Assembly (NCBI GenBank): GCA_964536805.1
Contig: CAZHYQ010000001.1
Span: forward strand, 186,001 to 250,000
Direction: 5' to 3'
DNA: 64,000 bases
Origin: Longilinea sp964536805
Lineage (GTDB): Bacteria > Chloroflexota > Anaerolineae > Anaerolineales > Anaerolineaceae
Below, one piece after another: positions 7,446-16,601 of the stretch. Position numbers and translations under genes: made by a program. A model generated the notes under the pieces. That model was not told the DNA's origin and did no database searches. It was given only the letters and a program-made list of their open reading frames with translations. Position 1 is the stretch's first letter; every line of letters begins with the position of its first letter.

Positions 7446-9173
7446 ATGAAGATTCTAACCCCTGACCAAGAAGCCATTCTCCAACGCGAGCGTAATTTCC
7501 TCAATGATTTTCGAGTAAAACTGGTGAATTTCAACGCCAGCAAAGAAGATCTGGATACCCTCGGTCAATCCATCCAGCAGTTGGACGATCTATTCCTTCT
7601 GGTCATTGTTGGCGAATTTAATTCCGGAAAAAGCGCTTTCATCAATGCCCTGTTGGGCGAAAAGCTGCTCAAGGAAGGTGTCACGCCAACCACCTCTCAA
7701 ATCAATATCCTCCGGTTTGGTGATAAATCTGACCAAAACCTGGTGGAAGAGAACCACCAGGTGATCTTTCTGCCGATCGATTTACTTTCAGAGGTCAGCA
7801 TCGTTGATACGCCCGGAACGAATGCGGTGATTCGCGAACATGAAGAAATAACCACCCATTTCGTTCCGCGGGCTGACCTAGTACTTTTTATAACCTCCGC
7901 CGACCGTCCATTCACCGAAAGCGAACGCTCGTTTCTTCAACATATTCGCGACTGGGGGAAAAAGGTCATCCTTGTCTTGAATAAGGTGGATCTGTTTCAA
8001 AATGATAGCGAACTTGAACAGGTTGAGTCCTTCGTTCGGGAAAATGGCCGCGCTCTTCTGGGTTTGACTCCCGAGATTTTTCCTGTCAGCGCCCGGCTGG
8101 CTTTACGCGCCAAAAATGGCGAGCCGCAATTATGGGAATCAAGCCGTTTTGGCGCACTTGAATCGTACATTCAATCCGCCCTCGATCAGGCCAGTCAGGT
8201 GCGGTTAAAATTTACCAGCCCTTTGGGGGTAGGCACTCATCTGGTGGAGAAATATGCCGCTGCCAATAACGCTAAACGCGATTTGTTGGAAGAAGACCGC
8301 GCAATGTTGTTAAATGTTGAAACTCAACAGAACCTTTACAAAGAAGATATGCAGAAAAATTTTTCATTCCGCATGTCGGATATCGAAAATATCTTCTTTG
8401 AAATGGAAAAACGCGGCGACGATTTCTTTGAGGATGTCTTTCGCCTCGCGCGGGTCATGGACCTGTTAAGCAAGGACCGGATGCAGCAGCAATTTGAAGT
8501 TCAGGTGGTTGCTGACGTACCGCAACGGGTCGACCGCAAAGTTAATGAATTGATTGATTGGCTGGTCGATTCAGATCTCAGGCAATGGAAAGCCGTGAAT
8601 GATTACCTGGCTGAGCGTCAGAGAGAATACCAGAATCGCATCATCGGCGATGGAGCCGGCGACCGGTTCACCTATGACCGCAACCGCCTGCTGGACGCCC
8701 TTGGACGCGAAGCCAACCGGGTCGTGGAAACGTACGATAAACGCATCGAATCGGCCAATATGGCAGCCGGAGCTCAAAATGCCGTGGCGGCTTCCGTAGC
8801 GGTTGAAGTTGGAGCGGTTGGCCTTGGCGCTTTAATTACCACGCTCGCGACGACCATGGCAGCCGATGTAACCGGCATCGTGGCGGCCAGCCTGATCGCC
8901 GTCCTGGGATTATTCATCATCCCGGCAAAACGCCGCCAGGCAAAGAACGATCTGCACGAAAAGCTGGCCAAGTTACGTACTGACCTGATCCAATCACTGC
9001 GCGGAGAATTCGAAAAGGAGATCGAACGGAGTCTCATGCGCATGTCCGAAGCCATTGCGCCTTATACGCGTTTTGTCCGCGCAGAAACAGAACGTTCCGA
9101 TCAAGTGCAATTAGCACTCAAATCTGCCAGCCTGGAAATTGCGAATTTGCGGTCGATTATCGAATCCTGGTAA
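7446..9173 (+). CDS. Bacterial dynamin-like GTPase
   Basis: Large GTPase of the dynamin superfamily that probably remodels or repairs the cell membrane. The GTPase domain shows the P-loop GEFNSGKS (56-63), switch Thr in TPTTSQIN, DTPG (121-124) and NKVD (179-182). Long helical segments from about 250 to 430 form the stalk. A strongly hydrophobic Ala/Gly-rich stretch near 445-500 (VGAVGLGALITTLATTMAA and GIVAASLIAVLGLFII) is the likely membrane-inserting paddle, as in other bacterial dynamins. It is 575 residues. Bacterial dynamins often come as tandem pairs; here it is alone. GAGGAG lies just before the ATG. Confidence 0.9.
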   Translation: MKILTPDQEAILQRERNFLNDFRVKLVNFNASKEDLDTLGQSIQQLDDLFLLVIVGEFNSGKSAFINALLGEKLLKEGVTPTTSQINILRFGDKSDQNLVEENHQVIFLPIDLLSEVSIVDTPGTNAVIREHEEITTHFVPRADLVLFITSADRPFTESERSFLQHIRDWGKKVILVLNKVDLFQNDSELEQVESFVRENGRALLGLTPEIFPVSARLALRAKNGEPQLWESSRFGALESYIQSALDQASQVRLKFTSPLGVGTHLVEKYAAANNAKRDLLEEDRAMLLNVETQQNLYKEDMQKNFSFRMSDIENIFFEMEKRGDDFFEDVFRLARVMDLLSKDRMQQQFEVQVVADVPQRVDRKVNELIDWLVDSDLRQWKAVNDYLAERQREYQNRIIGDGAGDRFTYDRNRLLDALGREANRVVETYDKRIESANMAAGAQNAVAASVAVEVGAVGLGALITTLATTMAADVTGIVAASLIAVLGLFIIPAKRRQAKNDLHEKLAKLRTDLIQSLRGEFEKEIERSLMRMSEAIAPYTRFVRAETERSDQVQLALKSASLEIANLRSIIESW

Positions 9174-9213
9174 GAATCGGATTAATATCCAAGGGTATTG
9201 GAAAGGAGGGATG

Positions 9214-10767
9214 ATGAAATCAACCTTCCGAGTCACGCCATTCATAATACTGGTGGTATTTCTGGCATCGTGTGCAACCCCGACGGGTGCGCCGTCCAAT
9301 CCAACTCCCATTCAAAGCAGTGGATTAACCTCTCTCAGTTATGCAGAATTCCTAACCAGTGGGCCGTGCCATCTTGAATTACAAGCTAATGCTTTACAAT
9401 CCGATTTCCAGGACGATCTGATACGATCCGAATCCAATGCCTGCTATGACATGAAGGTAAAGCTGGACCCTCAGACGTCGAGCTATTCAGGCACGATGAT
9501 TTTGGCGTACCTGAATGAATCCTCGATGGTGATTACCGATCTGATTTTTCGGCTTTATCCAAACACGGTGTACAACTATGCAGGGACATTGGTAGTCAAA
9601 TCCGTAGAAATTTCAGGCAAACCCGCGCAAACCGAAGTGCTGCTCGCTGACCAAAGTGCCGTAAAAGTGTCTTTGCCAGTACCCCTAAAACCAGGCGATT
9701 CCATCCAGGTTAAGGTTGAATTTCAGGGGGTCATCCCAGAAAATACTTCAACTTATGGCATTTTCAATTACGACCGCACGAACGATGTCATCACCCTGGC
9801 GGATTGGTACCCCATCCTGGCTGCGAGGGATTCGCAGGGGTGGATCGTTGCCGAAATTCAGCCGCAGGGTGATGCAGTCACCAGTGAAACAGCCTTTTAC
9901 CACGTATCAATCCAATTGCCGAGCATGTGGAAGGTAGCCTCGACCGGGTCAGATATTGCGCACTCAGTTGATGGTCCTGATCAAACCCTTGAAGTTGTTT
10001 CAGGTCCGGTTCGTGAGTTTATGGCCGCAGCCAGCCCAAATTTTGAAATATCCGATTTACAGACCCCATCGGGCGTGGTTCACCAATGGACATTGCCTGA
10101 TATAAAAAAGGAACAAATAGACTCATTACAGGTAGTTGAGCGTTCGATGGAATTGTTTTCACAGCAATTTGGAGAATACCCGTTCAAAGATCTGGATGTC
10201 GTTGCGGTTGAACTCAACCATGCCAGCGGAGTGGAATATCCAGGACTGGTCTTGATTGAGCACAACCTCTATGACCCAAAAGCAGATTTAAACCTCCTGG
10301 CAACGGTTATCTCCCACGAAGTGGCACATCAATGGTGGTACAGCCTGGTTGGAAATGATGTTCAACAAAACCCCTGGCTAGATGAAGGCCTTGCCACCTT
10401 TTCTGCTTTGCTGTACTTTGAGAAATACAATCTTGCCTACATGAACGGCACCATTCAATATTTTCAGGATACGGTCCAAGAGTTTGAAGCAACTCCTGGT
10501 GAAAACATGTTCCACATTGGAGATCCGTTGATTGCTTACCATGACGAACCGCGCGCCTACTCCACAATTATCTACCGCAAGGGGGCGCTTTTCTTCTTGG
10601 AACTGCGTAAAAAGATAGGCGTGCCAGCTTTTGATCTGGCTTTGAAGGATTATTTCCTGCAAAATGAATTCCAGCTTGTAAAGCCGGACGCTCTTCTGAC
10701 TGCTTTTGAAAAGCAGTGCAATTGCGATCTGAAGGGCTTTTACCAGGACTGGGGTGTAACCCGGTAA
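9214..10767 (+). CDS. M1-family zinc metallopeptidase, lipoprotein
   Basis: Gluzincin aminopeptidase. The zinc site HEVAHQWW (His368, Glu369, His372) is followed after 18 residues by Glu391 in WLDEGLA, the complete HExxH-x18-E signature. The N-terminus is a lipoprotein signal: hydrophobic core then LASC with Cys20, so the enzyme should be anchored on the outside of the membrane. ATG at 9214 is preferred over 9211 because AAGGAGG then has four-base spacing. The first 40 bases overlap no other gene, and it follows the dynamin-like gene by 40 bases on the same strand. Likely role is peptide trimming for nutrition or envelope turnover. Confidence 0.92.
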   Translation: MKSTFRVTPFIILVVFLASCATPTGAPSNPTPIQSSGLTSLSYAEFLTSGPCHLELQANALQSDFQDDLIRSESNACYDMKVKLDPQTSSYSGTMILAYLNESSMVITDLIFRLYPNTVYNYAGTLVVKSVEISGKPAQTEVLLADQSAVKVSLPVPLKPGDSIQVKVEFQGVIPENTSTYGIFNYDRTNDVITLADWYPILAARDSQGWIVAEIQPQGDAVTSETAFYHVSIQLPSMWKVASTGSDIAHSVDGPDQTLEVVSGPVREFMAAASPNFEISDLQTPSGVVHQWTLPDIKKEQIDSLQVVERSMELFSQQFGEYPFKDLDVVAVELNHASGVEYPGLVLIEHNLYDPKADLNLLATVISHEVAHQWWYSLVGNDVQQNPWLDEGLATFSALLYFEKYNLAYMNGTIQYFQDTVQEFEATPGENMFHIGDPLIAYHDEPRAYSTIIYRKGALFFLELRKKIGVPAFDLALKDYFLQNEFQLVKPDALLTAFEKQCNCDLKGFYQDWGVTR

Positions 10768-10771
10768 GAAA

Positions 10772-10795
10772 AACGGCGGTTTGCAAGCCGCCGTT
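10772..10795. terminator. Hairpin between convergent peptidase and typA genes
   Basis: AACGGCGG (10772-10779) pairs with CCGCCGTT (10788-10795) around an eight-base loop. The T-run on the plus strand is short, and A-rich sequence upstream gives T residues on the minus strand, so it probably serves typA better than the peptidase. Confidence 0.7.
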
Positions 10796-10801
10796 CTCCA
10801 A

Positions 10802-12658
10802 TTATTCTCCCAGTACTTCTTTTTCCTTCTTGGATTGTTTTCCGCGTTCTTCCGTTTCCAGAATGCGCTTGCGGATGCGGAAATTGACTGGCGTTACCTC
10901 CAGCAATTCGTCATCCGCCAGGAATTCCATTGCCTCATCCAGGCTTAGGACACGCGGAGGTGTCAGGCGGATTTCAATATCCTTGTTGGATGAACGCATA
11001 TTGGTCAGGTGTTTTTTCTTGCAAACATTGACGATTAAATCCATGGGTCTTGGCGTCTCGCCGACAACCATGCCTTCATAGACATCCACGCCAGGCCCGA
11101 GAAATAAAGTCGCGCGCTCTTCGGCATTCTTTAAACCATAAGTGACTGTTGTGCCGCTTTCCCAGGCGACCACGGAGGATGTTGTACGGGTCATGATTGG
11201 CCCTGCAATCGGTCCGTAGTCGCTAAAAAGGGTGTTGATGATGCCCATGCCGCGCGTCGCGGTCAGGAATTGATAGCGGAACCCCAGTAAACCGCGGGTC
11301 GGCACCATATAATGCAAGTGAACGGTATTGTCGGGATTGTTTGCCATCCCAAGCATTTTTCCGCGCCGTGAGCCCAGCATTTCCACAACGGCGCCCATTG
11401 TTTCAGAGCTGGTGTCGATGTGTACCTCTTCATAAGGTTCCTCCAACTCGCCATTTTCGCCGGTGCGAAAAATGGCTTCCGGCCGTGAAACCTGGAACTC
11501 ATAGCCTTCACGGCGCATGGTTTCAATAAGGATGGCAAGGTGCAGCTCGCCCCGTCCTGAAACGTTGTAGATATCCGGCGAATCGGTTTCTTCGACCCGC
11601 AATGAAACATTATGGCGAAGTTCTTCAAAAAGCCGTTCCCGTAATTTTCGCGAAGTACTCCATTTGCCTTCCCTGCCTGAAAACGGGGACGTATTAACGC
11701 CGAAGGTCATCCGGACGGTCGGTTGTTCGACATGGATCGGCGGCAGGGCGATTGGGTTTTGCGGATCTGCCAGGGTTTCGCCAATGGCAATGCCTTCAAG
11801 TCCGGCTACCTCAATAATGTCGCCAGCTCCTGCCTGTTCGATTTCCGTTTTTTCCAGGCCTTGAAAAACCGATAAATACCGGGCCCGTTCCATAACAACA
11901 TGACCTTCTACAGTTATTCTGGCAAGTGCCTGCCCGACTTTGATCTTACCGGCAGAAATGCGTCCCAGAGCAGTCGTCCCCCGGTAATCATCGTAACCAA
12001 AATTCGTCACCAGCATTTGGAGCGGTGCATCCAAATCGACCCTGGGGGCAGGAATGTGGCGGAGAATGGCTTGAAACAACGGTTGCAAATCAGGCCCCAT
12101 GTCCCAGGTCAAGCCAGCCTGTTGGGTTATGGCATTGGCATAAATCACAGGAAAATCGGCCTGCACTTCACTGGCACCCAGTTCGATAAACAAATCAAAG
12201 GTGTCATTAAGTGCACGGTCCGGTTCCGCATCCTTGCGGTCCATTTTATTAATGACAACGATGACCCGATGGCCGATCTCCAACGCCTTCTTAAGCACAA
12301 AGCGGGTCTGAGGCATCGGTCCCTCAGCGGCATCCACCAGTAATAAAACGCCGTCGACCATATTCATGACGCGTTCCACTTCGCCGCCAAAATCCGCATG
12401 CCCGGGCGTATCAACAATGTTGATTTTTACCATCTCACCGGCGTCAGGATCTGGAATTGTAACAGCGGTATTCTTGGCAAGGATCGTAATACCGCGTTCC
12501 CGTTCCAGGTCATTTGAGTCCATCACGCGGACAGCTACCTGTTGATTTTCACGAAACACGCGCGCCTGGCGAAGAAGGCCATCCACCAAAGTTGTCTTGC
12601 CATGGTCCACGTGGGCAATAATTGCAATATTTCTAAGATCTTTTCTCTCAGTGAGCAT
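10802..12658 (-). CDS. typA: Translational GTPase TypA/BipA
   Basis: Ribosome-binding GTPase related to EF-G and LepA that helps 50S assembly and growth under stress. The G1 motif is AHVDHGKTT, then RERGITI (G2), VDTPGHADFGGEVERV (G3) and NKMDRKDAEP (G4). The EF-G-like domains and the TypA-specific C-terminal block (GLKNAEERATLFLGPG, NMRSSNKD, FLADDELLEVTP) are intact. The ATG at 12658 gives the usual MLTERKDLRNIAIIAH start and 618 residues; an upstream start would add 15 atypical residues. It is a monocistronic unit divergent from the patatin gene. Confidence 0.97.
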   Translation of the reverse strand: MLTERKDLRNIAIIAHVDHGKTTLVDGLLRQARVFRENQQVAVRVMDSNDLERERGITILAKNTAVTIPDPDAGEMVKINIVDTPGHADFGGEVERVMNMVDGVLLLVDAAEGPMPQTRFVLKKALEIGHRVIVVINKMDRKDAEPDRALNDTFDLFIELGASEVQADFPVIYANAITQQAGLTWDMGPDLQPLFQAILRHIPAPRVDLDAPLQMLVTNFGYDDYRGTTALGRISAGKIKVGQALARITVEGHVVMERARYLSVFQGLEKTEIEQAGAGDIIEVAGLEGIAIGETLADPQNPIALPPIHVEQPTVRMTFGVNTSPFSGREGKWSTSRKLRERLFEELRHNVSLRVEETDSPDIYNVSGRGELHLAILIETMRREGYEFQVSRPEAIFRTGENGELEEPYEEVHIDTSSETMGAVVEMLGSRRGKMLGMANNPDNTVHLHYMVPTRGLLGFRYQFLTATRGMGIINTLFSDYGPIAGPIMTRTTSSVVAWESGTTVTYGLKNAEERATLFLGPGVDVYEGMVVGETPRPMDLIVNVCKKKHLTNMRSSNKDIEIRLTPPRVLSLDEAMEFLADDELLEVTPVNFRIRKRILETEERGKQSKKEKEVLGE

Positions 12659-12811
12659 ACAAACCTGCTTTTTCCAACAAATACGGTTAATTAATTCAAT
12701 CAACCGACAAGCGTGTAATAATATCAGATGAGAATATGTTTGAGTAGAGGTGAATTAATCAGCCGGAAAAAATGGCAATCGAACTGGAATTAGGCAGAGG
12801 AATTACTGACA

Positions 12812-13654
12812 ATGAAATCGAAGAAGATCGGTCTGGCGTTAAGTGGCGGGGGCGCACGCGGTTTGGCACATATCGGTGTCCTGAAGGTTCTTGAGAAAGC
12901 CGGCATTCCAATCTCCCTGGTGTCCGGCACAAGCATGGGAGGACTCATTGCCGCGGCTTATGCAGCCGGATTTACCATCGCCGAAATGGAAGAACGCGCC
13001 CTTCGATTCTCTCATTTGAAAGAATTGATGAAACTCATCGATTTGACGCCTCAGCGCCGGGGTTTGTTGGAGGGGCAAAAAGTAAGAAATTACATTTCGG
13101 ATTGGCTGGGGGACCGTCTTTCCTTCGACGATCTCCTCATGCCAACCACGCTGACGGCAGTCGATTTAATTTCAGGCAAGGAAGTTCGTCTGTCATCCGG
13201 CCCGATTCTGCCGGCGGTTTTTGCGACGATAGCCATTCCGGGAATTTTCAAACCAGTGATCGATGGCGGGCAATTGCTGGTGGATGGCGGAGTTTTGGAT
13301 AATTTACCCGTAATGCCGGTTCAAAAGATGGGCGCAAATTTCATCATCGCCGTCGATGTTCATCTTTATCCACAGAATTACCGCCAAACAAACAATAAAG
13401 CGCGGCATCATCATTGGCCAATCCCATTGCCGGATTTCTTCAACGATTTTTATTTATCCGAATTAATCATGATTGGCGAATTAACCAGGCACAATTTGGA
13501 GGTTGCCAAACCGGATATCATTATTGAGCCTGCAATTCCGCCTGAAATTTCGATGCTCTTTGGATTTCACCGTGCCGAAGAAGTCATCCATGCAGGCGAG
13601 GTTGCCGCCAAAGAAAAATTGAACGAGATTATTGCGTTGATCAGGTCTGGATAG
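12812..13654 (+). CDS. Patatin-like phospholipase (RssA/YchK type)
   Basis: Serine lipid acyl hydrolase with a Ser-Asp dyad. The oxyanion-hole loop SGGGARG is at 11-17, the nucleophile Ser41 in GTSMGG, and the catalytic Asp157 in VDGGVLDNLPV. At 280 residues with no transmembrane or extra domain it matches the short bacterial RssA-like subgroup, predicted cytosolic or peripherally membrane-bound. The ATG at 12812 has AGAGGA ten bases upstream. Substrate is unknown; phospholipids or acyl thioesters are the usual candidates. Confidence 0.92.
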   Translation: MKSKKIGLALSGGGARGLAHIGVLKVLEKAGIPISLVSGTSMGGLIAAAYAAGFTIAEMEERALRFSHLKELMKLIDLTPQRRGLLEGQKVRNYISDWLGDRLSFDDLLMPTTLTAVDLISGKEVRLSSGPILPAVFATIAIPGIFKPVIDGGQLLVDGGVLDNLPVMPVQKMGANFIIAVDVHLYPQNYRQTNNKARHHHWPIPLPDFFNDFYLSELIMIGELTRHNLEVAKPDIIIEPAIPPEISMLFGFHRAEEVIHAGEVAAKEKLNEIIALIRSG

Positions 13655-13656
13655 AA

Positions 13657-14511
13657 TTATTGCCGAAGCCCGCGCTTCATCAACAGCAAATAGGCTCCAA
13701 AAATGATCAATCCGATCGAACCGGTATTTCCGATGAAGCTCAATGCATTGCCAGGGTTTCCGCCTATATAGAGTCCCCAGCCCACCATTGCCAGGATTCC
13801 ACCGGGAATTAATGGCCACCAGATAAATTTATGAAACAAAGCCCGGTAAAGAACGGTGATCAATCCCCAGCCTAATGAAAACCAGACCAGCATGATGCCT
13901 GTCTGCGCCAGAGCATTCGGCCCGGCGTTTCGATTCCAACCAAAGTATACGCCAGGGCCAATTCCAACCATTAATGCCCCAGCCAGCATCAAGCCGAACA
14001 AGCGTGTATGAACCCCGGTCAGCAATAGAACCAACCCGAATCCTGTGATGATAAACAATACAAAACTCGCCAGGGTTAAATCTCCCCAAAACAGGCTGGC
14101 TCCCACAGAAAATATCGCACCGGCTGGAATCAGCGGCCACAGGGCTGCATTCCCAGCAACCAGGTAGGTTACGATCGAGATTAATGCCCATCCGAATGAA
14201 AATGCCAGCAAGAATGCGCCGATTCTCACTGCCCAATTAGCTGACGCATAGACGACCAAAGCCAGTAATACACCGATCACGGCTGTCAGGATCAGGCTTC
14301 CAGGAATAATCATGCCTAACCGTTGTTGGCGAACCAAAGATACAAAAAAAACAGCTCCGATCAATGGCAACGCCACCAGGATCAACCAGCCAGTCTTAAG
14401 ATATTGTTCAACCAGAACAACGAGACCAACCGAAATGAGAGCAATTCCAGCCACAGTGGCAATTCCTTTACGCGGTTGTTTATTACTGGTTTGTAATCCT
14501 GAACTTTCCAT
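13657..14511 (-). CDS. Multi-pass membrane protein of unknown function
   Basis: No family recognised. The protein has eight to nine hydrophobic segments of 18-22 residues with short loops and almost no soluble part. It appears built from repeated units in which paired helices are separated by a short Trp-rich turn (WPLIPAGAIFSVGASLFWG and WPLIPGGILAMVGWGLYIGG are clearly related), so an internal duplication is likely. The downstream gene on the same strand is a response regulator pair, 89 bases away. It ends two bases from the convergent patatin stop. Confidence 0.75.
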   Translation of the reverse strand: MESSGLQTSNKQPRKGIATVAGIALISVGLVVLVEQYLKTGWLILVALPLIGAVFFVSLVRQQRLGMIIPGSLILTAVIGVLLALVVYASANWAVRIGAFLLAFSFGWALISIVTYLVAGNAALWPLIPAGAIFSVGASLFWGDLTLASFVLFIITGFGLVLLLTGVHTRLFGLMLAGALMVGIGPGVYFGWNRNAGPNALAQTGIMLVWFSLGWGLITVLYRALFHKFIWWPLIPGGILAMVGWGLYIGGNPGNALSFIGNTGSIGLIIFGAYLLLMKRGLRQ

Positions 14512-14600
14512 AAGCCAACCTCTGAGAGTAAAGGATATCTGGTTTGAGAATGCTGCACATGTGGCTTAAGTCACATTGCTTTTCCTGTCCCGCACGGCCT

Positions 14601-15257
14601 TCAGGGAATAATTCCCAAATCCCTCGCCTTGATCACAGCCTGCATCCGGTCTTTGGCTGCCAATTTTGCAAGAATATTGGTCAGGTGATTCTTTACTGTT
14701 CCCTCGGCAATTACCAATTTATCGGCAATTTCCTTATTGGATAATCCGGTCGACACCAACCGTAAAATTTCGACTTCGCGGTTCGACAACGGATCGACCA
14801 ATTCCATATCCAGCTTTGGTGCCGGCCGAGATAAGCGCGAAAATTCTGCCATTACTTTGGCAGTAATTGAAGGCAGCAGGAAATATTCGCCGTGCGAGGT
14901 GGCATGAATGGCCTCAAAGAGTTTTTCTGAGGAAACATCTTTGAGTAAATATCCAACTGCGCCAGCCCGCATGCCTTCAAAAATATCCTCGTCATCATCA
15001 AAGGTTGTCAAAACAATGACTTTGCACTCAGGATACATTTCATGCAACCGGCGGGTGGTTGTCACGCCGTCCATGATTGGCATCCTTAAATCCATCAGAA
15101 CGACATTCGGCCGGTACTGGGCAACATATCGCAGAGCTTCCTCCCCGTTTCCAGCTTCAGCAACCACATCAAAATCGGCCTGAACCGAAAGAAGAGTGCG
15201 AAGTCCCTCGCGAAAAAGTGACTGATCATCAACAATCAATATTTTTATTGGGTTCAT
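14601..15257 (-). CDS. Response regulator, NarL/FixJ family
   Basis: Two-component transcription regulator. The receiver domain (1-120) has the acidic pair Asp10-Asp11, phosphoacceptor Asp56 in VVLMDLRMP and a Lys in YLLKDVS. The C-terminal LuxR-type helix-turn-helix is LSNREVEILRLVSTGLSNKE onward (about 155-210). It overlaps the kinase gene by four bases (ATGA), so the two are co-translated partners. Targets cannot be read from the window; the membrane-protein gene at 13657-14511 lies next downstream on the same strand and is one candidate. Confidence 0.93.
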   Translation of the reverse strand: MNPIKILIVDDQSLFREGLRTLLSVQADFDVVAEAGNGEEALRYVAQYRPNVVLMDLRMPIMDGVTTTRRLHEMYPECKVIVLTTFDDDEDIFEGMRAGAVGYLLKDVSSEKLFEAIHATSHGEYFLLPSITAKVMAEFSRLSRPAPKLDMELVDPLSNREVEILRLVSTGLSNKEIADKLVIAEGTVKNHLTNILAKLAAKDRMQAVIKARDLGIIP

Positions 15258-16435
15258 CCTGGCAACCGGATCTCGACAGTAAAACCTTGTCCTTTGGCGG
15301 AGAGAAATTGAACTTCGCCATTGAGCAAGTGAACGCGTTCTTTGATTCCAATCAAACCAAATCCGCCATCCATTTGGTCTGCGCCCAACCCATTATCGCG
15401 AATGGTTAGAACGACCTCATCTGGTGATTCATAATTAATGGTCACGGATACCTTTGTGGCTTGTGAGTGCTTGACCGAATTATTGAGTGCTTCCTGAGTT
15501 GATCGATAAAAAGTCAACCGCGATTGGGCAGTAAGAATTCGCGGCGAACCCAGGATCTCCAAAGTAGCTTTCATCCTGCCAGCATCAACATTGTTTACCA
15601 ATTCTGCAATCATCTCCTGTAAGGGTAAATCTAGCATTGTTGGAGAACGAAGTGCTGACACGGATTGCCGAACATCCACCAGGGCTTGATGGGATAATTC
15701 CAATGCTTTTTCCAACGCATCGTTTGCTTTCTTTGAATCTTTGCCCATGACTGCTTGTGACGCCTGGATTTGCATGTGAATCGTAGTAAGGTAATGGCCT
15801 AGACCATCATGAATCTCCCTTGCCAGACGGTTACGTTCCTTCGCAATGGCAAGTTCCTCAACTTGAACCGCATAAGCCCGTAATTGCTGGTTTGCTACTG
15901 TAAGTTCACCCACCAATCTCTCCACCTCTGCCCGCGCTCTTTCTTCGCTGACTGCGCTCTGGGTAAAAACCGTTATAAATACTAATCCTGCCAGGAAGGT
16001 GGGCAAACCGCCCCAAACGACATCCCATCCAGGGGATATTAACCGAACAGCGATGGAATAACCTGCCAGAATAACCGCGCCGACAGCATAACTCCAACGC
16101 GGCGGGAGCAAAATCACCGCGTGGGCCATCAGGGGCAATAATAAAAGCGCATTATAGGCAGCCCCTTTTCCAAGGAAAACAATCAAGCATCCGATCGGAA
16201 CCTGAACCAGGAAATATACGAGCTGAAGTTCGATTTGGGCCGATTCCCGAGCCACGGCATAGCCATAAATGCCAATCAATAAATAAGCCACGCCAAAGCT
16301 GATCATCAGGATTAATTCAAGTGCTGATGTCTTCCGCATTGCACTAAAAGTAGCAAAATAGGAAGCCAGTACAACCACGGCAAATGCCAGGTCAGCATTT
16401 GACCCAATTTTAATTGGCTGAGGCGGATTTTTCAT
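15254..16435 (-). CDS. Membrane sensor histidine kinase (HisKA_3 / NarX-DesK type)
   Basis: Phosphorylates the response regulator that overlaps its 3' end. Residues 1-160 form six hydrophobic helices with almost no extracytoplasmic loop, so it probably senses something within the membrane. A short coiled coil (165-200) leads to the HisKA_3 phosphorylation site His209 in LAREIHDGLGHYL, then an HATPase domain with NNSVKHSQA and TIRDNGLGAD. It is 393 residues. The ATG at 16435 lies eight bases after a TATAAT, so the transcript may be leaderless. Confidence 0.92.
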   Translation of the reverse strand: MKNPPQPIKIGSNADLAFAVVVLASYFATFSAMRKTSALELILMISFGVAYLLIGIYGYAVARESAQIELQLVYFLVQVPIGCLIVFLGKGAAYNALLLLPLMAHAVILLPPRWSYAVGAVILAGYSIAVRLISPGWDVVWGGLPTFLAGLVFITVFTQSAVSEERARAEVERLVGELTVANQQLRAYAVQVEELAIAKERNRLAREIHDGLGHYLTTIHMQIQASQAVMGKDSKKANDALEKALELSHQALVDVRQSVSALRSPTMLDLPLQEMIAELVNNVDAGRMKATLEILGSPRILTAQSRLTFYRSTQEALNNSVKHSQATKVSVTINYESPDEVVLTIRDNGLGADQMDGGFGLIGIKERVHLLNGEVQFLSAKGQGFTVEIRLPG

Positions 16436-16443
16436 GCAGTCCT

Positions 16444-16449
16444 ATTATA
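16444..16449 (-). promoter_or_regulatory. -10 box directly upstream of the histidine kinase
   Basis: TATAAT on the minus strand ends eight bases before the start codon at 16435. If used, the mRNA would begin at or within a base or two of the ATG, giving a leaderless message. No convincing -35 is seen. Confidence 0.45.
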
Positions 16450-16481
16450 ACTGACCTGAATACCATGCCCATCCCACTCTT

Positions 16482-16534
16482 GTCACAGGAAGGCTGCCTT
16501 GAGGTAACAGGCATTTCATGAAAGTTGCTGTGAC
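16482..16534. repeat. 7-bp inverted repeat in divergent intergenic region
   Basis: GTCACAG (16482-16488) and its complement CTGTGAC (16528-16534) flank 39 bases between the histidine kinase and the radical SAM gene. The arms resemble CRP/FNR-type half sites but the spacing is too long for one dimer. Significance is uncertain. Confidence 0.25.
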
Positions 16535-16601
16535 CCTCTGCACTTACTGGCACATTTTTCAAGGTGTAACCTAAGGATCATCGCAATTTCAGGAGCTATC
16601 A

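Noticed and set aside
13661..13680. Terminator between patatin and membrane-protein genes
   Set aside because: The stem GAAGC/GCTTC has only five pairs, lies in coding sequence and has no T-run.
16436..16601. Cobalamin riboswitch before the B12-binding radical SAM gene
   Set aside because: No B12 box or the conserved core of the aptamer can be found in the 165 bases.
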